NCBI RefSeq assembly: GCF_031432215.1
Contig: NZ_JAVKGN010000001.1
Span: 1,665,421-1,729,420 of the forward strand
Direction: 5' to 3'
Origin: Halodesulfurarchaeum sp. HSR-GB
Lineage (GTDB): Archaea; Halobacteriota; Halobacteria; Halobacteriales; Halobacteriaceae
DNA: 64,000 nt
Within the stretch, counting starts at the first letter, position 1, and every line of letters begins with the position of its first letter. Shown here piece by piece: positions 1-8,111 of the stretch. The translations under genes were made by a program, and so were the position numbers. The notes beneath the pieces were generated by a model. That model ran no database searches, was not told where the DNA came from, and was given only the letters and a program-made list of their open reading frames with translations.

Positions 1-795
1 CGGGATCATGACGGACTTGCCGGAGCTGGACACTTCGGCTTCCAGGATATTCGGCGCCGTCATGCGACCGATCGCGACGTCCTCGATCACGAGCACAGTA
101 TCGCCGGCCTCGTATTCGCCGGGCTCTTTCGCCGTCTCGATGGTTTCGCCGCCGTCCGTCGCGACGGCTTGCTCCTCGGCCCCCGCATCCGGGTGGGTGT
201 TTTCGACGCCTCGCGGATCGGCCGCGGCTGCCTTTTCGGCCCATTCCTCGATCCGGTCCTCGCGGTCTTGCTCGCGTTTGTGACTGGACCAGTCCGTAAT
301 ATCCGACAGCGAAAGCCCCGAGTCGGGGATCTCCCGGCGATCGACGAGCTCGCCGCCGGATTCAAAGAGCGCCCCGAGCTCCGGTTCGGGGAGCGGTTCG
401 TTCATCGTTGGCCCCCAGTCTTCGGGTTCGTCGTTCTGGTTGTCTTGGAGCGCTTCGCCGATCAGAGTCCGGGCAGACCGGAGTTTCTCGGCACGGGCTG
501 AGCCGACCCCAGCGAGCGAGGTTGGCCGTGCGATCGAGTCGAAGACATCCGCAGCGGTCTCCCACTGATATTTCTCGATTAAGTCTCTCGCGAGCATATC
601 CGGGAGCCCGGCCGATCGGAGCAGTGAGGGGAGGTTATCGTGCTTCGCGTGGTGTTTGATCCGGCCGCGCTCCTCGCCGTCGAAGGGGCGGGAGTCCTCG
701 GGTTCGGGCTCCGGTTCGTCCGGTTCGGCGTCGGTTTCGCTGGTTTCCTCGGGCGATTCGGCGAATCGGTCGAAACTCGTTTGCTGGGAGCTCAT
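1..795 (-). CDS. Hypothetical acidic protein with helix-hairpin-helix-like segment, 3' end outside window
   Basis: An uninterrupted minus-strand frame runs from ATG at 795 off the left edge, at least 265 codons. The N-terminus is Glu/Pro-rich (EPDEPEPEPED). Residues about 97 to 111 read ARPTSLAGVGSARAEKL, close to a helix-hairpin-helix GxGxxxA core, so non-specific DNA binding is possible. The rest is charged and not recognised. Its ATG overlaps the TGA of the 42-aa gene upstream (ATGA), so it belongs to the minus-strand block of the integrated element. Reading frame is clear; function is inferred only from the short HhH-like stretch. Confidence 0.7.
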   Translation of the reverse strand, partial: MSSQQTSFDRFAESPEETSETDAEPDEPEPEPEDSRPFDGEERGRIKHHAKHDNLPSLLRSAGLPDMLARDLIEKYQWETAADVFDSIARPTSLAGVGSARAEKLRSARTLIGEALQDNQNDEPEDWGPTMNEPLPEPELGALFESGGELVDRREIPDSGLSLSDITDWSSHKREQDREDRIEEWAEKAAAADPRGVENTHPDAGAEEQAVATDGGETIETAKEPGEYEAGDTVLVIEDVAIGRMTAPNILEAEVSSSGKSVMIP

Positions 796-920
796 GCTGG
801 GCAGTTGAAGACGTGCACGTGAACCTGGTCGGCCGGGACGATCTCGCCGCAAGCTTTGTGGATAAACTCGTTCTCCTCCTCGACGTGCCAGCTGTAGCCT
901 TTGGGGGGTTCTTCAAACAT
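792..920 (-). CDS. 42-aa Cys/His mini-protein
   Basis: ATG at 920 to TGA at 792. Residues 22 to 40 contain HKACGEIV...HVHVFNC, giving two Cys and three His in a short span, which suggests one metal-binding knuckle. The start overlaps the stop of the upstream gene (TGATG) and its stop overlaps the next start (ATGA), so translational coupling supports it as real. No family recognised. Confidence 0.6.
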   Translation of the reverse strand: MFEEPPKGYSWHVEEENEFIHKACGEIVPADQVHVHVFNCPA

Positions 921-1162
921 CACGCGACCCCCTCCGCGATCCCGATTTGTTCGGCGAATTCCACCAGCGTATTGTAAACCTGGGTGGTCTGCATGCCGTC
1001 ACCGCGGGCGATTACAGTCCGGCTTTCGTTTTCGTCGACGACCTGAACGACATTCTCCCAGTCGTCGGGAGTGCCCCGGCCGCGAAGGTGGATTTCCTCG
1101 CCGGTCGTTAGTTCCTGGAACGCTTCGAGTCGGTCTTGCTGGCGTTCGCTGTTGATACTCAT
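920..1162 (-). CDS. Hypothetical 80-aa protein
   Basis: Begins MSINSERQQD. The ATG at 1162 overlaps the TGA of the upstream gene (ATGA), which makes it preferable to a GTG nine bases earlier. The predicted fold is mostly beta (EEIHLRGRGTPDDWENVVQV, then ESRTVIARG) with a C-terminal helix. No catalytic motif is visible. Part of the tightly packed minus-strand block; function unknown. Confidence 0.65.
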   Translation of the reverse strand: MSINSERQQDRLEAFQELTTGEEIHLRGRGTPDDWENVVQVVDENESRTVIARGDGMQTTQVYNTLVEFAEQIGIAEGVA

Positions 1163-1410
1163 TTGTCCCACCCCGGCGCTTCCCCGGCCGTTTCACCGGA
1201 TAGATCCATCTGGTTTCCATCGTCGACGGTTTCCACCGTGAGTGCCGCCTGTTCGCTGGTATCCGGGGACTCCTGGATTTCTTGCCGATCGTCGACGAGC
1301 TCGTCACTTCCGCCGCGATCGAGCTGGGTTTCCGGTTCCGGCCGATTTGCGACGTTTGGGTCTTTAATTAGCGATTCTTGCTTGGGTCGGTTGTCGACGA
1401 AGTCTTTCAT
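1159..1410 (-). CDS. Hypothetical acidic 83-aa protein
   Basis: Starts at ATG 1410, five bases after the stop of the preceding gene, and ends in an ATGA overlap with the next one. Low-complexity and rich in Asp, Glu, Ser and Thr, probably disordered. No recognised domain. Confidence 0.6.
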   Translation of the reverse strand: MKDFVDNRPKQESLIKDPNVANRPEPETQLDRGGSDELVDDRQEIQESPDTSEQAALTVETVDDGNQMDLSGETAGEAPGWDK

Positions 1411-1415
1411 GGGTT

Positions 1416-2177
1416 TCAGTAGGTGCTAAGCGTTTTCTGGGATTTTTCGCCAGTCTGTGCGTTTTTCGAGAATTTCCCGGAGTCTTCCATACCCGCCCTA
1501 AACGAGGCTTTGAGAAATTCGCCAAGAAGTCGAAAAGTTCCGAAAACGCCCGAGTAATCCGGTTTTGCCGGCGTTTCGGCTTCGGCCGTAGCTTCGATGG
1601 GTTCCGGTTCGGGTTCGGCCTGGATCGAGGGAGTTTCCGGTTCGGCCGGCGTTTCGACGGGTTCCGGTTCGGGTTCGGCCTGGATCGAGGGAGTTTCCGG
1701 TTCGGTCGGCGTTTCGACGGGTTCGGGCGCCCGGATATCTTCGGCCGGCGTTTCCAGCGCTTTCGCTTCGGCGATCGCGGCCGAAACGAAGGACTCGCCG
1801 AATTCGTCGGCGATATCCCCTCGCAACTTGTCGGCTTCGCCCGACTCGATCCAGTTTTTGCGGTCTTCTTTTATGGTGCTTTCAAGTTCCTTCCCGCCCT
1901 TCTGCAGGATTTTCCGAAGGTTTGCACCATAGGAAACGGTCGGATCAATGAGACTTTGCCAGTCGTCGATCCGGCCGTTTTCCCCGCTCGCCCGCCGGGC
2001 GAGCTGTTGAAGCATGGAGTCCTGGACCATCGGGGTTTGAGCACCGATCGGATCGCTCGCGCTACCCCAGCCGGAATCAATACCGGCCTTTTGCCGGATT
2101 TTTGCCATCCGCCGACGCCGTTTTTCAGCACTGTAGCCCTGGCTGGACCAATAGGACTCGTATGCTTCGAGTCCCAT
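1416..2177 (-). CDS. Hypothetical 253-aa protein with Pro/Glu repeat linker
   Basis: Start chosen at ATG 2177 (MGLEAYESYW). An in-frame extension to 2330 is Arg/Lys-rich and unlike the rest. Residues about 1 to 150 are helical and charged. Residues about 155 to 205 are a Pro/Glu linker made of a 20-aa unit repeated in tandem (EPETPSIQAEPEPEPVETPA). The C-terminal 50 residues are a helix-rich basic segment ending in a Lys/Ser tail. The linker suggests two small domains joined by an extended acidic spacer. First gene after a 386-bp gap, so it may have its own promoter. Confidence 0.65.
   Translation of the reverse strand: MGLEAYESYWSSQGYSAEKRRRRMAKIRQKAGIDSGWGSASDPIGAQTPMVQDSMLQQLARRASGENGRIDDWQSLIDPTVSYGANLRKILQKGGKELESTIKEDRKNWIESGEADKLRGDIADEFGESFVSAAIAEAKALETPAEDIRAPEPVETPTEPETPSIQAEPEPEPVETPAEPETPSIQAEPEPEPIEATAEAETPAKPDYSGVFGTFRLLGEFLKASFRAGMEDSGKFSKNAQTGEKSQKTLSTY
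1600..1732 (-). repeat. Tandem 60-bp coding repeat
   Basis: Two near-identical 60-bp units (1601-1660 and 1661-1720, one base different) plus a partial third unit. They encode the Pro/Glu linker of the surrounding gene. The periodicity in codons keeps the frame, so copy number can change without breaking the gene. Confidence 0.85.
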
Positions 2178-2563
2178 TATGACCACCCGGGCGCCGGGCG
2201 ATCGGCCGGCGAAGATTTTTCGGTCGTGGGTTCGTTGGGTATCATGCTTCTTGGGGTTCAAGAAGCGCCTGGTCGGCCGCTGCAACGGCCGGCCGGATTT
2301 TAACCGGCGAGCGCTTCTTATCTCACCCAATGCACCCCGTTTACTTAAGTCTTTGGTACCGATTTGAAGGATAGTCTAAATATGTACGGGCGCCCGGCAG
2401 CGCATTATGCGCCGCTGGGCGAGCGCGCATTCGGGCGTGTGAGCCCGGCAGCGGGCGCTCGTGTGTGCGCCCGGCCCCGGCCGGGGTCGTGCGCACCCGG
2501 CCCTGGGTGTGGGTGTGTGCGTGTAGATACGTATGTCCGAGCGTGCCCGAACCGCCCGGGCAG
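2178..2563. other. Intergenic region with GC-rich palindromes and candidate minus-strand promoters
   Basis: No supported gene. The right half (about 2378-2530) is very GC-rich and full of inverted repeats, including GCGCATTATGCGC, the perfect 12-mer CCCCGGCCGGGG and two GTGCGCAC-type palindromes. This would form stem-loops in the transcript downstream of the gene ending at 2564, consistent with a terminator or processing region. The left part contains AT-rich stretches read toward lower coordinates (around 2298-2303, 2342-2350 and 2385-2392) that could be TATA boxes for the 253-aa gene. Confidence 0.5.
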
Positions 2564-2857
2564 TCAGAACAGGCTCTGGATGAGTTGCTCGACCATCACC
2601 AGTCCCTCGTCGAGGCCCCACTTCACGACAGCGCCAACGTCACCCACGAATGTCGAGAGGTGAAGATCGGCGTATCCAAGCGCTGCCGCAGCGCCGAAGC
2701 TCACGAGGATCAGCACCGTGTAGGTCACTACCCGTCCGAGGACCGACGTGGCTCGTCGACCGGCTCGAGCGCCCCGGAAGAGATACCATGCGATCACGAA
2801 CAGCATGGCCCACGTTCCGAGCTCGACGCCGAACGATTCGAGGAAGTCGAAGAACAT
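2564..2857 (-). CDS. Small membrane protein, 97 aa
   Basis: Begins MFFDFLESFG and has two or three hydrophobic helices (about residues 14-28, 42-62 and possibly 70-95) with a basic loop (RGARAGRRA) between the first two. It lies two bases after the stop of the 1144-aa repeat protein and is almost certainly co-transcribed. Family not recognised. The location next to a large membrane-anchored surface protein suggests an envelope partner, by inference. Confidence 0.7.
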   Translation of the reverse strand: MFFDFLESFGVELGTWAMLFVIAWYLFRGARAGRRATSVLGRVVTYTVLILVSFGAAAALGYADLHLSTFVGDVGAVVKWGLDEGLVMVEQLIQSLF

Positions 2858-2859
2858 GG

Positions 2860-5800
2860 CTATTTGTCTTTCCCGCTGAGTTGAAGCGTCACGCGAGTAT
2901 CAGGCGAGCGGCGCGTCTGAATCCAGCCGTAGATGAGGTAGGCCCCGCCGCCGATCAAGACGATCCAGAACAGTGGCGAGACCGTCTCGAAGCCCTCCGA
3001 GATCGGACCCAGCAGCACACCCGGCTGTAGGGTTTCGAGCAGGTACGTGACCGTCACGACTGCCGCCACGCCCATCAGCCAGGTCGGAATCGATTCCGAA
3101 GTGCGCTGGTCGAGATACCAGATCCCCAGGAGTGCGCCCACGCCTGCGATGATCGTGAGCAGCTCTCCGAAGGGTGCCGCTCCGGAACTTACCGCGGAGG
3201 TCGCGACTTGGAGGAGAGGCTCTGGCGTCGCAAACTCCATCGCAACGAGCGCGATGATGACCAGCCCGCCGATCACGATCGTCCTCGAGGTCGAGTCTCC
3301 GGTTCGGGAGTTCGTCGACTGGAGGGTCGGCAGCGACGGGAGCGACAGTGAGCGGTCGATGAACGGGATCGAGAGGCTGGAAGACCGGCCACGGCTGATT
3401 CGCGAACCGCCGACACTTCTGACGACCAGGAGCAGCCCACCGAGTGCCGCCACGACCGCGAGCAGGATCATTACGGGATCAGTCCCGGACTGCTCAGTCT
3501 CGACCGGGCCGACTGGCTGCTGAACGCTCGTACTTTCGGCGATGCCGATGATGTAGGTGGCTGCTTGGTCGATCGTTTCGAGATAGACCGGACTCTCGGC
3601 CGTGTCCGTGTCGATTTGCCGATCGTAGTCGCCGTCGACTCGACGCAGCTCGTAGGTCTCGCCGGAGACTGTATCAGCGTATTCGAGAGTCACCATGTCG
3701 CCCTCAGATTCACCGGGGCCAATCTCGAAGCGGGGCTCGCTTCCGGAGTCAACCGAAATCGCGACGTCGTTTTCCGGTTCGGCCCAGAGCGGAGCCTGTC
3801 GGAGTGTGGCTGTCGATCCAACGCCTGCCTCCGGGAATCTCACCGTTTGTGAGCCAGAGGCATCGATCAGCGAGGAGTCGTTCGCCTCAGACCAGGACTT
3901 CTCTTCGGCGTAGATCACACGATCGTCGTCGGCGCCCGAGACCAACATCTCGAACTCGGGTCGGTGCTCGGTGATCTCGATCTTCGAGTTCAGATCATCC
4001 GCTACCGGCGTGGGCTCCAAGACCTCGATCGCCCCGTTATCGACGGCCACTTTCGTCGCGTTAACCCGAACGTCGACCGTGTCGTTGGCCTGCATGTCCG
4101 GCAGCGAGATCTCGCCAGTCGTGTTCTCGACGACCCAGTTATCCGCCGCCTGCCAGTCGCCGCCGTTTTTACTATACTCGGCGTCTCGGATCGAGATCGC
4201 CGTGTCGGCGAATGGGATCGTCAGTGTCGGGTTCTGGCGATCACTCGAGTAGGTTTTGCTGACGGAGTACCGCTCGCTGAACTTCTCCGCGGAGTAGTCG
4301 ACATCCTGGTCGTCTTGGGCGTCGTGGCTGTAGTCAACCTCGACCTGCATCGGTGGGGCGTCGGCCGAGAGCTCCGGCGTCGAGACGTTGATCGTGTTTG
4401 TGCCAGATTGAAGTGTCTCTTTACTGAGGGTGGTCTGGACGGTCTCGCCATCGGCCAACGTACCGGTGTGATTGGCCCACTCCGCGCCGTTAAGTTCAAC
4501 ACCGGGGTCTTGCGTCTGGGTGACTTCGGTAAAGGACAGCGCAGCATTCGTGATAGAGGCATTTGCCGCAATCCCGAGGGTGTCGGTTGACGTTGTGAGG
4601 CCTGAGAGCGTTGCCGAGTCAGTACCGCCGCCAGGTACGTCAAGCGTTGTATCAACCGTCCCGTCGTCGTCCACGTCAAACTCTACTTTTGCCGGGCCGC
4701 CAACATCGTAGTAATCGAGATTGTCACTTGTATCCTGGTAGACGATCTCGGCCATCCCGTCACCGTCAATATCGCCCGTGGATACGGCGTGGGCATCCTG
4801 TCCCGTGTCCGTATTCGTCCCGGTGTCGACATCGTAGTAATCGAGATTGCTACTTGTATCTCGGTAGACGATCTCGGCCGTCCCGTCACCGTCAATATCG
4901 CCCGTGGATGCGGAGTAGGCATCTCCCCCCGTGTCCGTATTCGTCCCGGTGTCGACATCGTAGTAATCGAGATTGTCACTTGTATCCGGGTAGACGATCT
5001 CGGCCGTCCCGTCACCGTCAATATCGCCCGTGGATACGGAGTAGGTATTTTGCCCTGTGTCTGTATTCGTCCCGGTGTCGACATCGTAGTAATCGAGATT
5101 GTCACTTGTATCCGGGTAGACGATCTCGGCCGTCCCGTCACCGTCAATATCGCCCGTGGATACGGAGGAGGCACCCTGCCCTGTGTCCGTATTCGTCCCG
5201 GTGTCGACATCGTAGTAATGGAGATTGCTACTTGTATCCTGGTAGACGATCTCGGCCGTCCCGTCACCGTCAATATCGCCCGTGGATACGGAGTAGGCAT
5301 CCTCCCCCGTGTCCGTATTCGTCCCGGTGTCGACATCGTAGTAATCGAGATTGTTACTTGTATCCTGGTAGACGATCTCGGCCGTCCCGTCACCGTCAAT
5401 ATCGCCCGTGGATACGGAGGAGGCACCCTGCCCTGTGTCCGTATTCGTCCCGGTGTCGACATCGTAGTAATCGAGATTGCTACTTGTATCCTGGTAGACG
5501 ATCTCGGCCGTCCCGTCACCGTCAATATCGCCCGTGGATACGGAGTAGGAGGTATCCTGCCCTGTGTCTGTATTCGATAATGCCGGCGCGGAGGCGTTTA
5601 CAACCGCGTTTTGAACATTCGTACCACCGACGGAGATGGATTTTGTCCCAGTTGACTGCCACGAATAAGATTCATTTTCGGTGTTCTCCTTGCCCGTCAA
5701 GTTGACCACTGGATCGGAGGCTGCATCGAGGTCTGAAATGTCGTAATTGACCGAGCTGCCATCGGTGAACGTATCACCTATTTCGACAGATCCCGCAAAG

Positions 5801-6294
5801 CTGACCGTATTTGTCGAGAAGTGCGGGATCTCGACGATCAGCCAGCCATCTTCCCGCTCGATCTCCGAGTTCCACGGCGACCCGTCCTCATGAGTGCCGC
5901 GGGCCATTTCCGGCTGGTATCCCAGCGCGTCCTCGATCTCTGCGGCAGGGAGGGCGACCGATCGGCCTTCGCTGTGCTCGTCGTCGGTGATGACGATCGA
6001 GATCGGGCCGGAGCCATGAATCTCCCCGCCGTCGATCTTGTTTTTGGCTCTCCCAGGCGAGGTCACGACAACCTCGAGGGAGTCAGGATGCGCCGAGGAC
6101 ATCACACCCGCGTCGGCGATGTCTTGGGCTGACTGGCCCATCGGAGTCTGTTCGGGGAGGTCCGAGTAAACCTGCGAGTCGTCGACGGTCACGAAACCAC
6201 TCGGGGCCGCCGCTGCGCCACCGGCGAGCGCGACCGAGCCCGCGACGACTGAGAGGACCAGCAGCGCCGAGAGGAAAATCGCTCGGGCTTTCAT
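2860..6294 (-). CDS. Large exported membrane-anchored protein with seven FG-GAP/VCBS-type repeats
   Basis: 1144 aa from ATG 6294, which overlaps the upstream TGA (ATGA). Sec-type signal peptide at residues 1 to about 30 (MKARAIFLSALLVLSVVAGS, then an Ala-rich cleavage region). Seven 42-aa repeats at about residues 240-530 each carry STGDIDGDGTAEIVY, a DxDxDG calcium-binding pattern seen in FG-GAP and VCBS beta-propeller blades. These are followed by Ser/Thr/Asp-rich beta domains and about five C-terminal transmembrane helices (about residues 940-1130). Looks like an adhesin or spike-like surface protein. It is co-directional with the ATPase and membrane genes of the element. The repeat family assignment is firm; the role in a particle or vesicle is inference. 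Confidence 0.85.
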   Translation of the reverse strand: MKARAIFLSALLVLSVVAGSVALAGGAAAAPSGFVTVDDSQVYSDLPEQTPMGQSAQDIADAGVMSSAHPDSLEVVVTSPGRAKNKIDGGEIHGSGPISIVITDDEHSEGRSVALPAAEIEDALGYQPEMARGTHEDGSPWNSEIEREDGWLIVEIPHFSTNTVSFAGSVEIGDTFTDGSSVNYDISDLDAASDPVVNLTGKENTENESYSWQSTGTKSISVGGTNVQNAVVNASAPALSNTDTGQDTSYSVSTGDIDGDGTAEIVYQDTSSNLDYYDVDTGTNTDTGQGASSVSTGDIDGDGTAEIVYQDTSNNLDYYDVDTGTNTDTGEDAYSVSTGDIDGDGTAEIVYQDTSSNLHYYDVDTGTNTDTGQGASSVSTGDIDGDGTAEIVYPDTSDNLDYYDVDTGTNTDTGQNTYSVSTGDIDGDGTAEIVYPDTSDNLDYYDVDTGTNTDTGGDAYSASTGDIDGDGTAEIVYRDTSSNLDYYDVDTGTNTDTGQDAHAVSTGDIDGDGMAEIVYQDTSDNLDYYDVGGPAKVEFDVDDDGTVDTTLDVPGGGTDSATLSGLTTSTDTLGIAANASITNAALSFTEVTQTQDPGVELNGAEWANHTGTLADGETVQTTLSKETLQSGTNTINVSTPELSADAPPMQVEVDYSHDAQDDQDVDYSAEKFSERYSVSKTYSSDRQNPTLTIPFADTAISIRDAEYSKNGGDWQAADNWVVENTTGEISLPDMQANDTVDVRVNATKVAVDNGAIEVLEPTPVADDLNSKIEITEHRPEFEMLVSGADDDRVIYAEEKSWSEANDSSLIDASGSQTVRFPEAGVGSTATLRQAPLWAEPENDVAISVDSGSEPRFEIGPGESEGDMVTLEYADTVSGETYELRRVDGDYDRQIDTDTAESPVYLETIDQAATYIIGIAESTSVQQPVGPVETEQSGTDPVMILLAVVAALGGLLLVVRSVGGSRISRGRSSSLSIPFIDRSLSLPSLPTLQSTNSRTGDSTSRTIVIGGLVIIALVAMEFATPEPLLQVATSAVSSGAAPFGELLTIIAGVGALLGIWYLDQRTSESIPTWLMGVAAVVTVTYLLETLQPGVLLGPISEGFETVSPLFWIVLIGGGAYLIYGWIQTRRSPDTRVTLQLSGKDK
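4690..5573 (-). repeat. Seven tandem 126-bp coding repeats
   Basis: The landmark gtattcgtcccggtgtcgac recurs at exactly 126-bp intervals (for example 4811 and 4937), each unit encoding 42 aa. Units are nearly identical at the DNA level, so they arose by recent duplication or are homogenised by recombination. Not CRISPR: there are no unique spacers and the frame is open throughout. Confidence 0.95.
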
Positions 6295-6545
6295 AGCCAC
6301 ACCTCCGGCAGATGGCCGATGACTTCAGGAACGATCGTTCCGGTCGCCTGGCCGGCCATCTCTCGGACGAAGTCGCCCGCGCCGTCCATGGCCTGGTTTG
6401 TGTTCTGGATCATCGCCTGTACCATCTCCTGAACCATATTTCGAGCTCGCTCGAGGCCCTGCTTCGCCGCCTCTGGCGCGTTCGCGAGTGCCGTTCCGAT
6501 GGCATCGCCAGGACCGCTCGGCTGATTGGCTGGCACATCAGACAT
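6291..6545 (-). CDS. Small helical protein, 84 aa
   Basis: ATG at 6545 (MSDVPANQPS). After a Pro/Gly-rich N-terminus, residues 20-75 form an amphipathic helix with repeated Met, Gln and Ala (NMVQEMVQAMIQNTNQAM). The stop overlaps the start of the large repeat protein, so translation of the two is probably coupled. No family recognised. It might pack against membrane or form a coiled coil. Confidence 0.6.
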   Translation of the reverse strand: MSDVPANQPSGPGDAIGTALANAPEAAKQGLERARNMVQEMVQAMIQNTNQAMDGAGDFVREMAGQATGTIVPEVIGHLPEVWL

Positions 6546-6756
6546 CGGAATCACCCCGTGCCCGCGAGCGCTCCCACGCACACGGGGGCACCCCCGCCTG
6601 TGTGAGTCGAGATACGCGCGCGTGTGAGGGTCGAGAGTTTCCGGAGCTCGACCGGCGGTTTTCCGGCTCTGAACCCCAGGGTCGATGCGGCCGATCGTGG
6701 TCGAAGTTTTTTCTTTTTTCTTTTGTTTTCATGATCGATTTGTTCGTGGAGTTCAT
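6538..6756 (-). CDS. Possible basic 72-aa protein
   Basis: The ATG at 6756 overlaps the ATPase stop (ATGA), and its stop overlaps the next start by eight bases, which is the coupling pattern of neighbouring genes. Against it: the product is Arg/Ser/Pro-rich and basic, unlike other proteins here, and the DNA includes an A-rich run (6705-6730) and GC hairpins. It could instead be a spacer carrying a promoter or mRNA structure. Confidence 0.35.
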   Translation of the reverse strand: MNSTNKSIMKTKEKRKNFDHDRPHRPWGSEPENRRSSSGNSRPSHARVSRLTQAGVPPCAWERSRARGDSDV

Positions 6757-8111
6757 TTCGACCCCCCGAGAGCCCGCTGCCAGTCGAGAAAGTCGATCGA
6801 AACCTCTGCATCCAGCTCGATTTTTCCCTTTAAATCCATCCAAGTCACCGTCGCGAAGTTTGGCGCCTTCCAGATCTCGGCGCCGTCCTCGATCTTCCGC
6901 CGGGAGGTGATGTCGGCCTCGAGCGGACAACGGCGATCACCCGGGAGTTTCCGGCCGAGTGGCGGGGAGTTCCCGGGCATCGTCACTCGCCAGCGAATTT
7001 TTTGCCGAGCGAATTTGTGAATCTCTGAGAGGGCGTGGGCCTGATAGGCGAAGGTCACGCCCTTCTTTCGGGCGTCGGCGTACTTGTCCCGGAACCAGCG
7101 AATCTTCTGGTAGTGCTGGTGAACGTCCTTCGAGGCGTCAGCGTCCAGGATGTTGCCCGCCTCGTCGAGATTGATGAATGTCGGGTGGGGGAACGTGTCG
7201 CCGCTGATCCGGTGGGCGATGAACGCGAACCACCACTGGTCGGCGTCAGTCGGCTCATCCGGGCCGTCCTCGCCTTTCGGAGTTACCTGGCGGTAGTTCC
7301 AGTAGTTGAAGTGCGAGACTTCCTCGGCACCGCGATGAAGCGGGTCGGGGAACACCACGTAGAACTGACCAGGTATCAGCTGGTCGGTGAGGTCCTGGAT
7401 GGACTCGTAGCGAATCACATCACGGGCGATCGTCTCGATATCCACCTCGAAGGGCTGAATCGAGACATCCTCCGGGACGATCCGGACACGAGTGTCCAGG
7501 CCTGCAGGGATTGCCAGCGTCGCAAATGGCGCGAAGGGCAGCCATTCAGTCCGCTCGTTCGTCCCGGACTCGTCGACTGTCTCCGCCCAGATCACCGTCT
7601 CGTTGTTGACCTCCATCCGCCAGGCTGCGAGCGAGAGCGCGAGCGAGCTCTTCCCGCCGCCCGGTTCGCCGTGCATCAGGAAGTCCGTCCCCTTCACTGC
7701 CCGAATCGCCTGGGCTCGTGAGGGGTCGTCAGCCAACCACTCGAACACCTTTGCCCGTTCGGGGTGGTAGCGTTCGAGCGCCTCGTGAGACGGGTGTGGG
7801 TCCCGGAAGTCGTAGTCGACTTCGCCGGCAAGTTGTCGGAGAAGCGTGCGGTCGCGATCCGTGGTGTAGAGCAGCGGGTCGACGAACGCCTGCGGGAATC
7901 GGGCCACGCTGGCGCCATGTCGGTCGGCCTTCGCGAGCCACTTGTGGAACGGCGGGTAGCTGTACCGTTTCCGGATGTGCTGCCCGTCGTTGTGGTTCTG
8001 GGCTTCCGGATCGCCGATCGCTTGGGCCGAAGTCTCGTGTGGCTCGGTGACTCGCTCGAGCTGCTGGCGGATCTCGTCTTGGCTATCCGCTTGCGTGCCG
8101 ATCACGCTCAT
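6753..8111 (-). CDS. P-loop ATPase of the HerA/FtsK or Zot type
   Basis: 452 aa, ATG at 8111 overlapping the upstream TGA. Walker A GEPGGGKS at residues 148-155 and a Walker B-like FINLDEAGN at about 312-320, followed by an Arg/Lys-rich segment (about 325-375) as in translocating ATPases. The N-terminal 130 residues are specific to this protein. Such ATPases pump DNA or power virion or pilus assembly. With the surrounding membrane genes it is a good candidate for the motor of a DNA transfer or virion/vesicle-forming apparatus. The ATPase fold is clear; the exact subfamily is not. Confidence 0.8.
   Translation of the reverse strand: MSVIGTQADSQDEIRQQLERVTEPHETSAQAIGDPEAQNHNDGQHIRKRYSYPPFHKWLAKADRHGASVARFPQAFVDPLLYTTDRDRTLLRQLAGEVDYDFRDPHPSHEALERYHPERAKVFEWLADDPSRAQAIRAVKGTDFLMHGEPGGGKSSLALSLAAWRMEVNNETVIWAETVDESGTNERTEWLPFAPFATLAIPAGLDTRVRIVPEDVSIQPFEVDIETIARDVIRYESIQDLTDQLIPGQFYVVFPDPLHRGAEEVSHFNYWNYRQVTPKGEDGPDEPTDADQWWFAFIAHRISGDTFPHPTFINLDEAGNILDADASKDVHQHYQKIRWFRDKYADARKKGVTFAYQAHALSEIHKFARQKIRWRVTMPGNSPPLGRKLPGDRRCPLEADITSRRKIEDGAEIWKAPNFATVTWMDLKGKIELDAEVSIDFLDWQRALGGSK

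Noticed and set aside
4690-5573. CRISPR-like periodic repeats
   Set aside because: Units are 126 bp and coding, with no unique spacers and no cas genes nearby.
4611-5705. 364-aa plus-strand frame opposite the repeat protein, plus similar frames at 4789-5580 and 4683-5525
   Set aside because: Repetitive Arg/Ser or Val/Ile products are mirror images of the 126-bp repeats; the minus-strand frame has signal peptide, domains and membrane helices.
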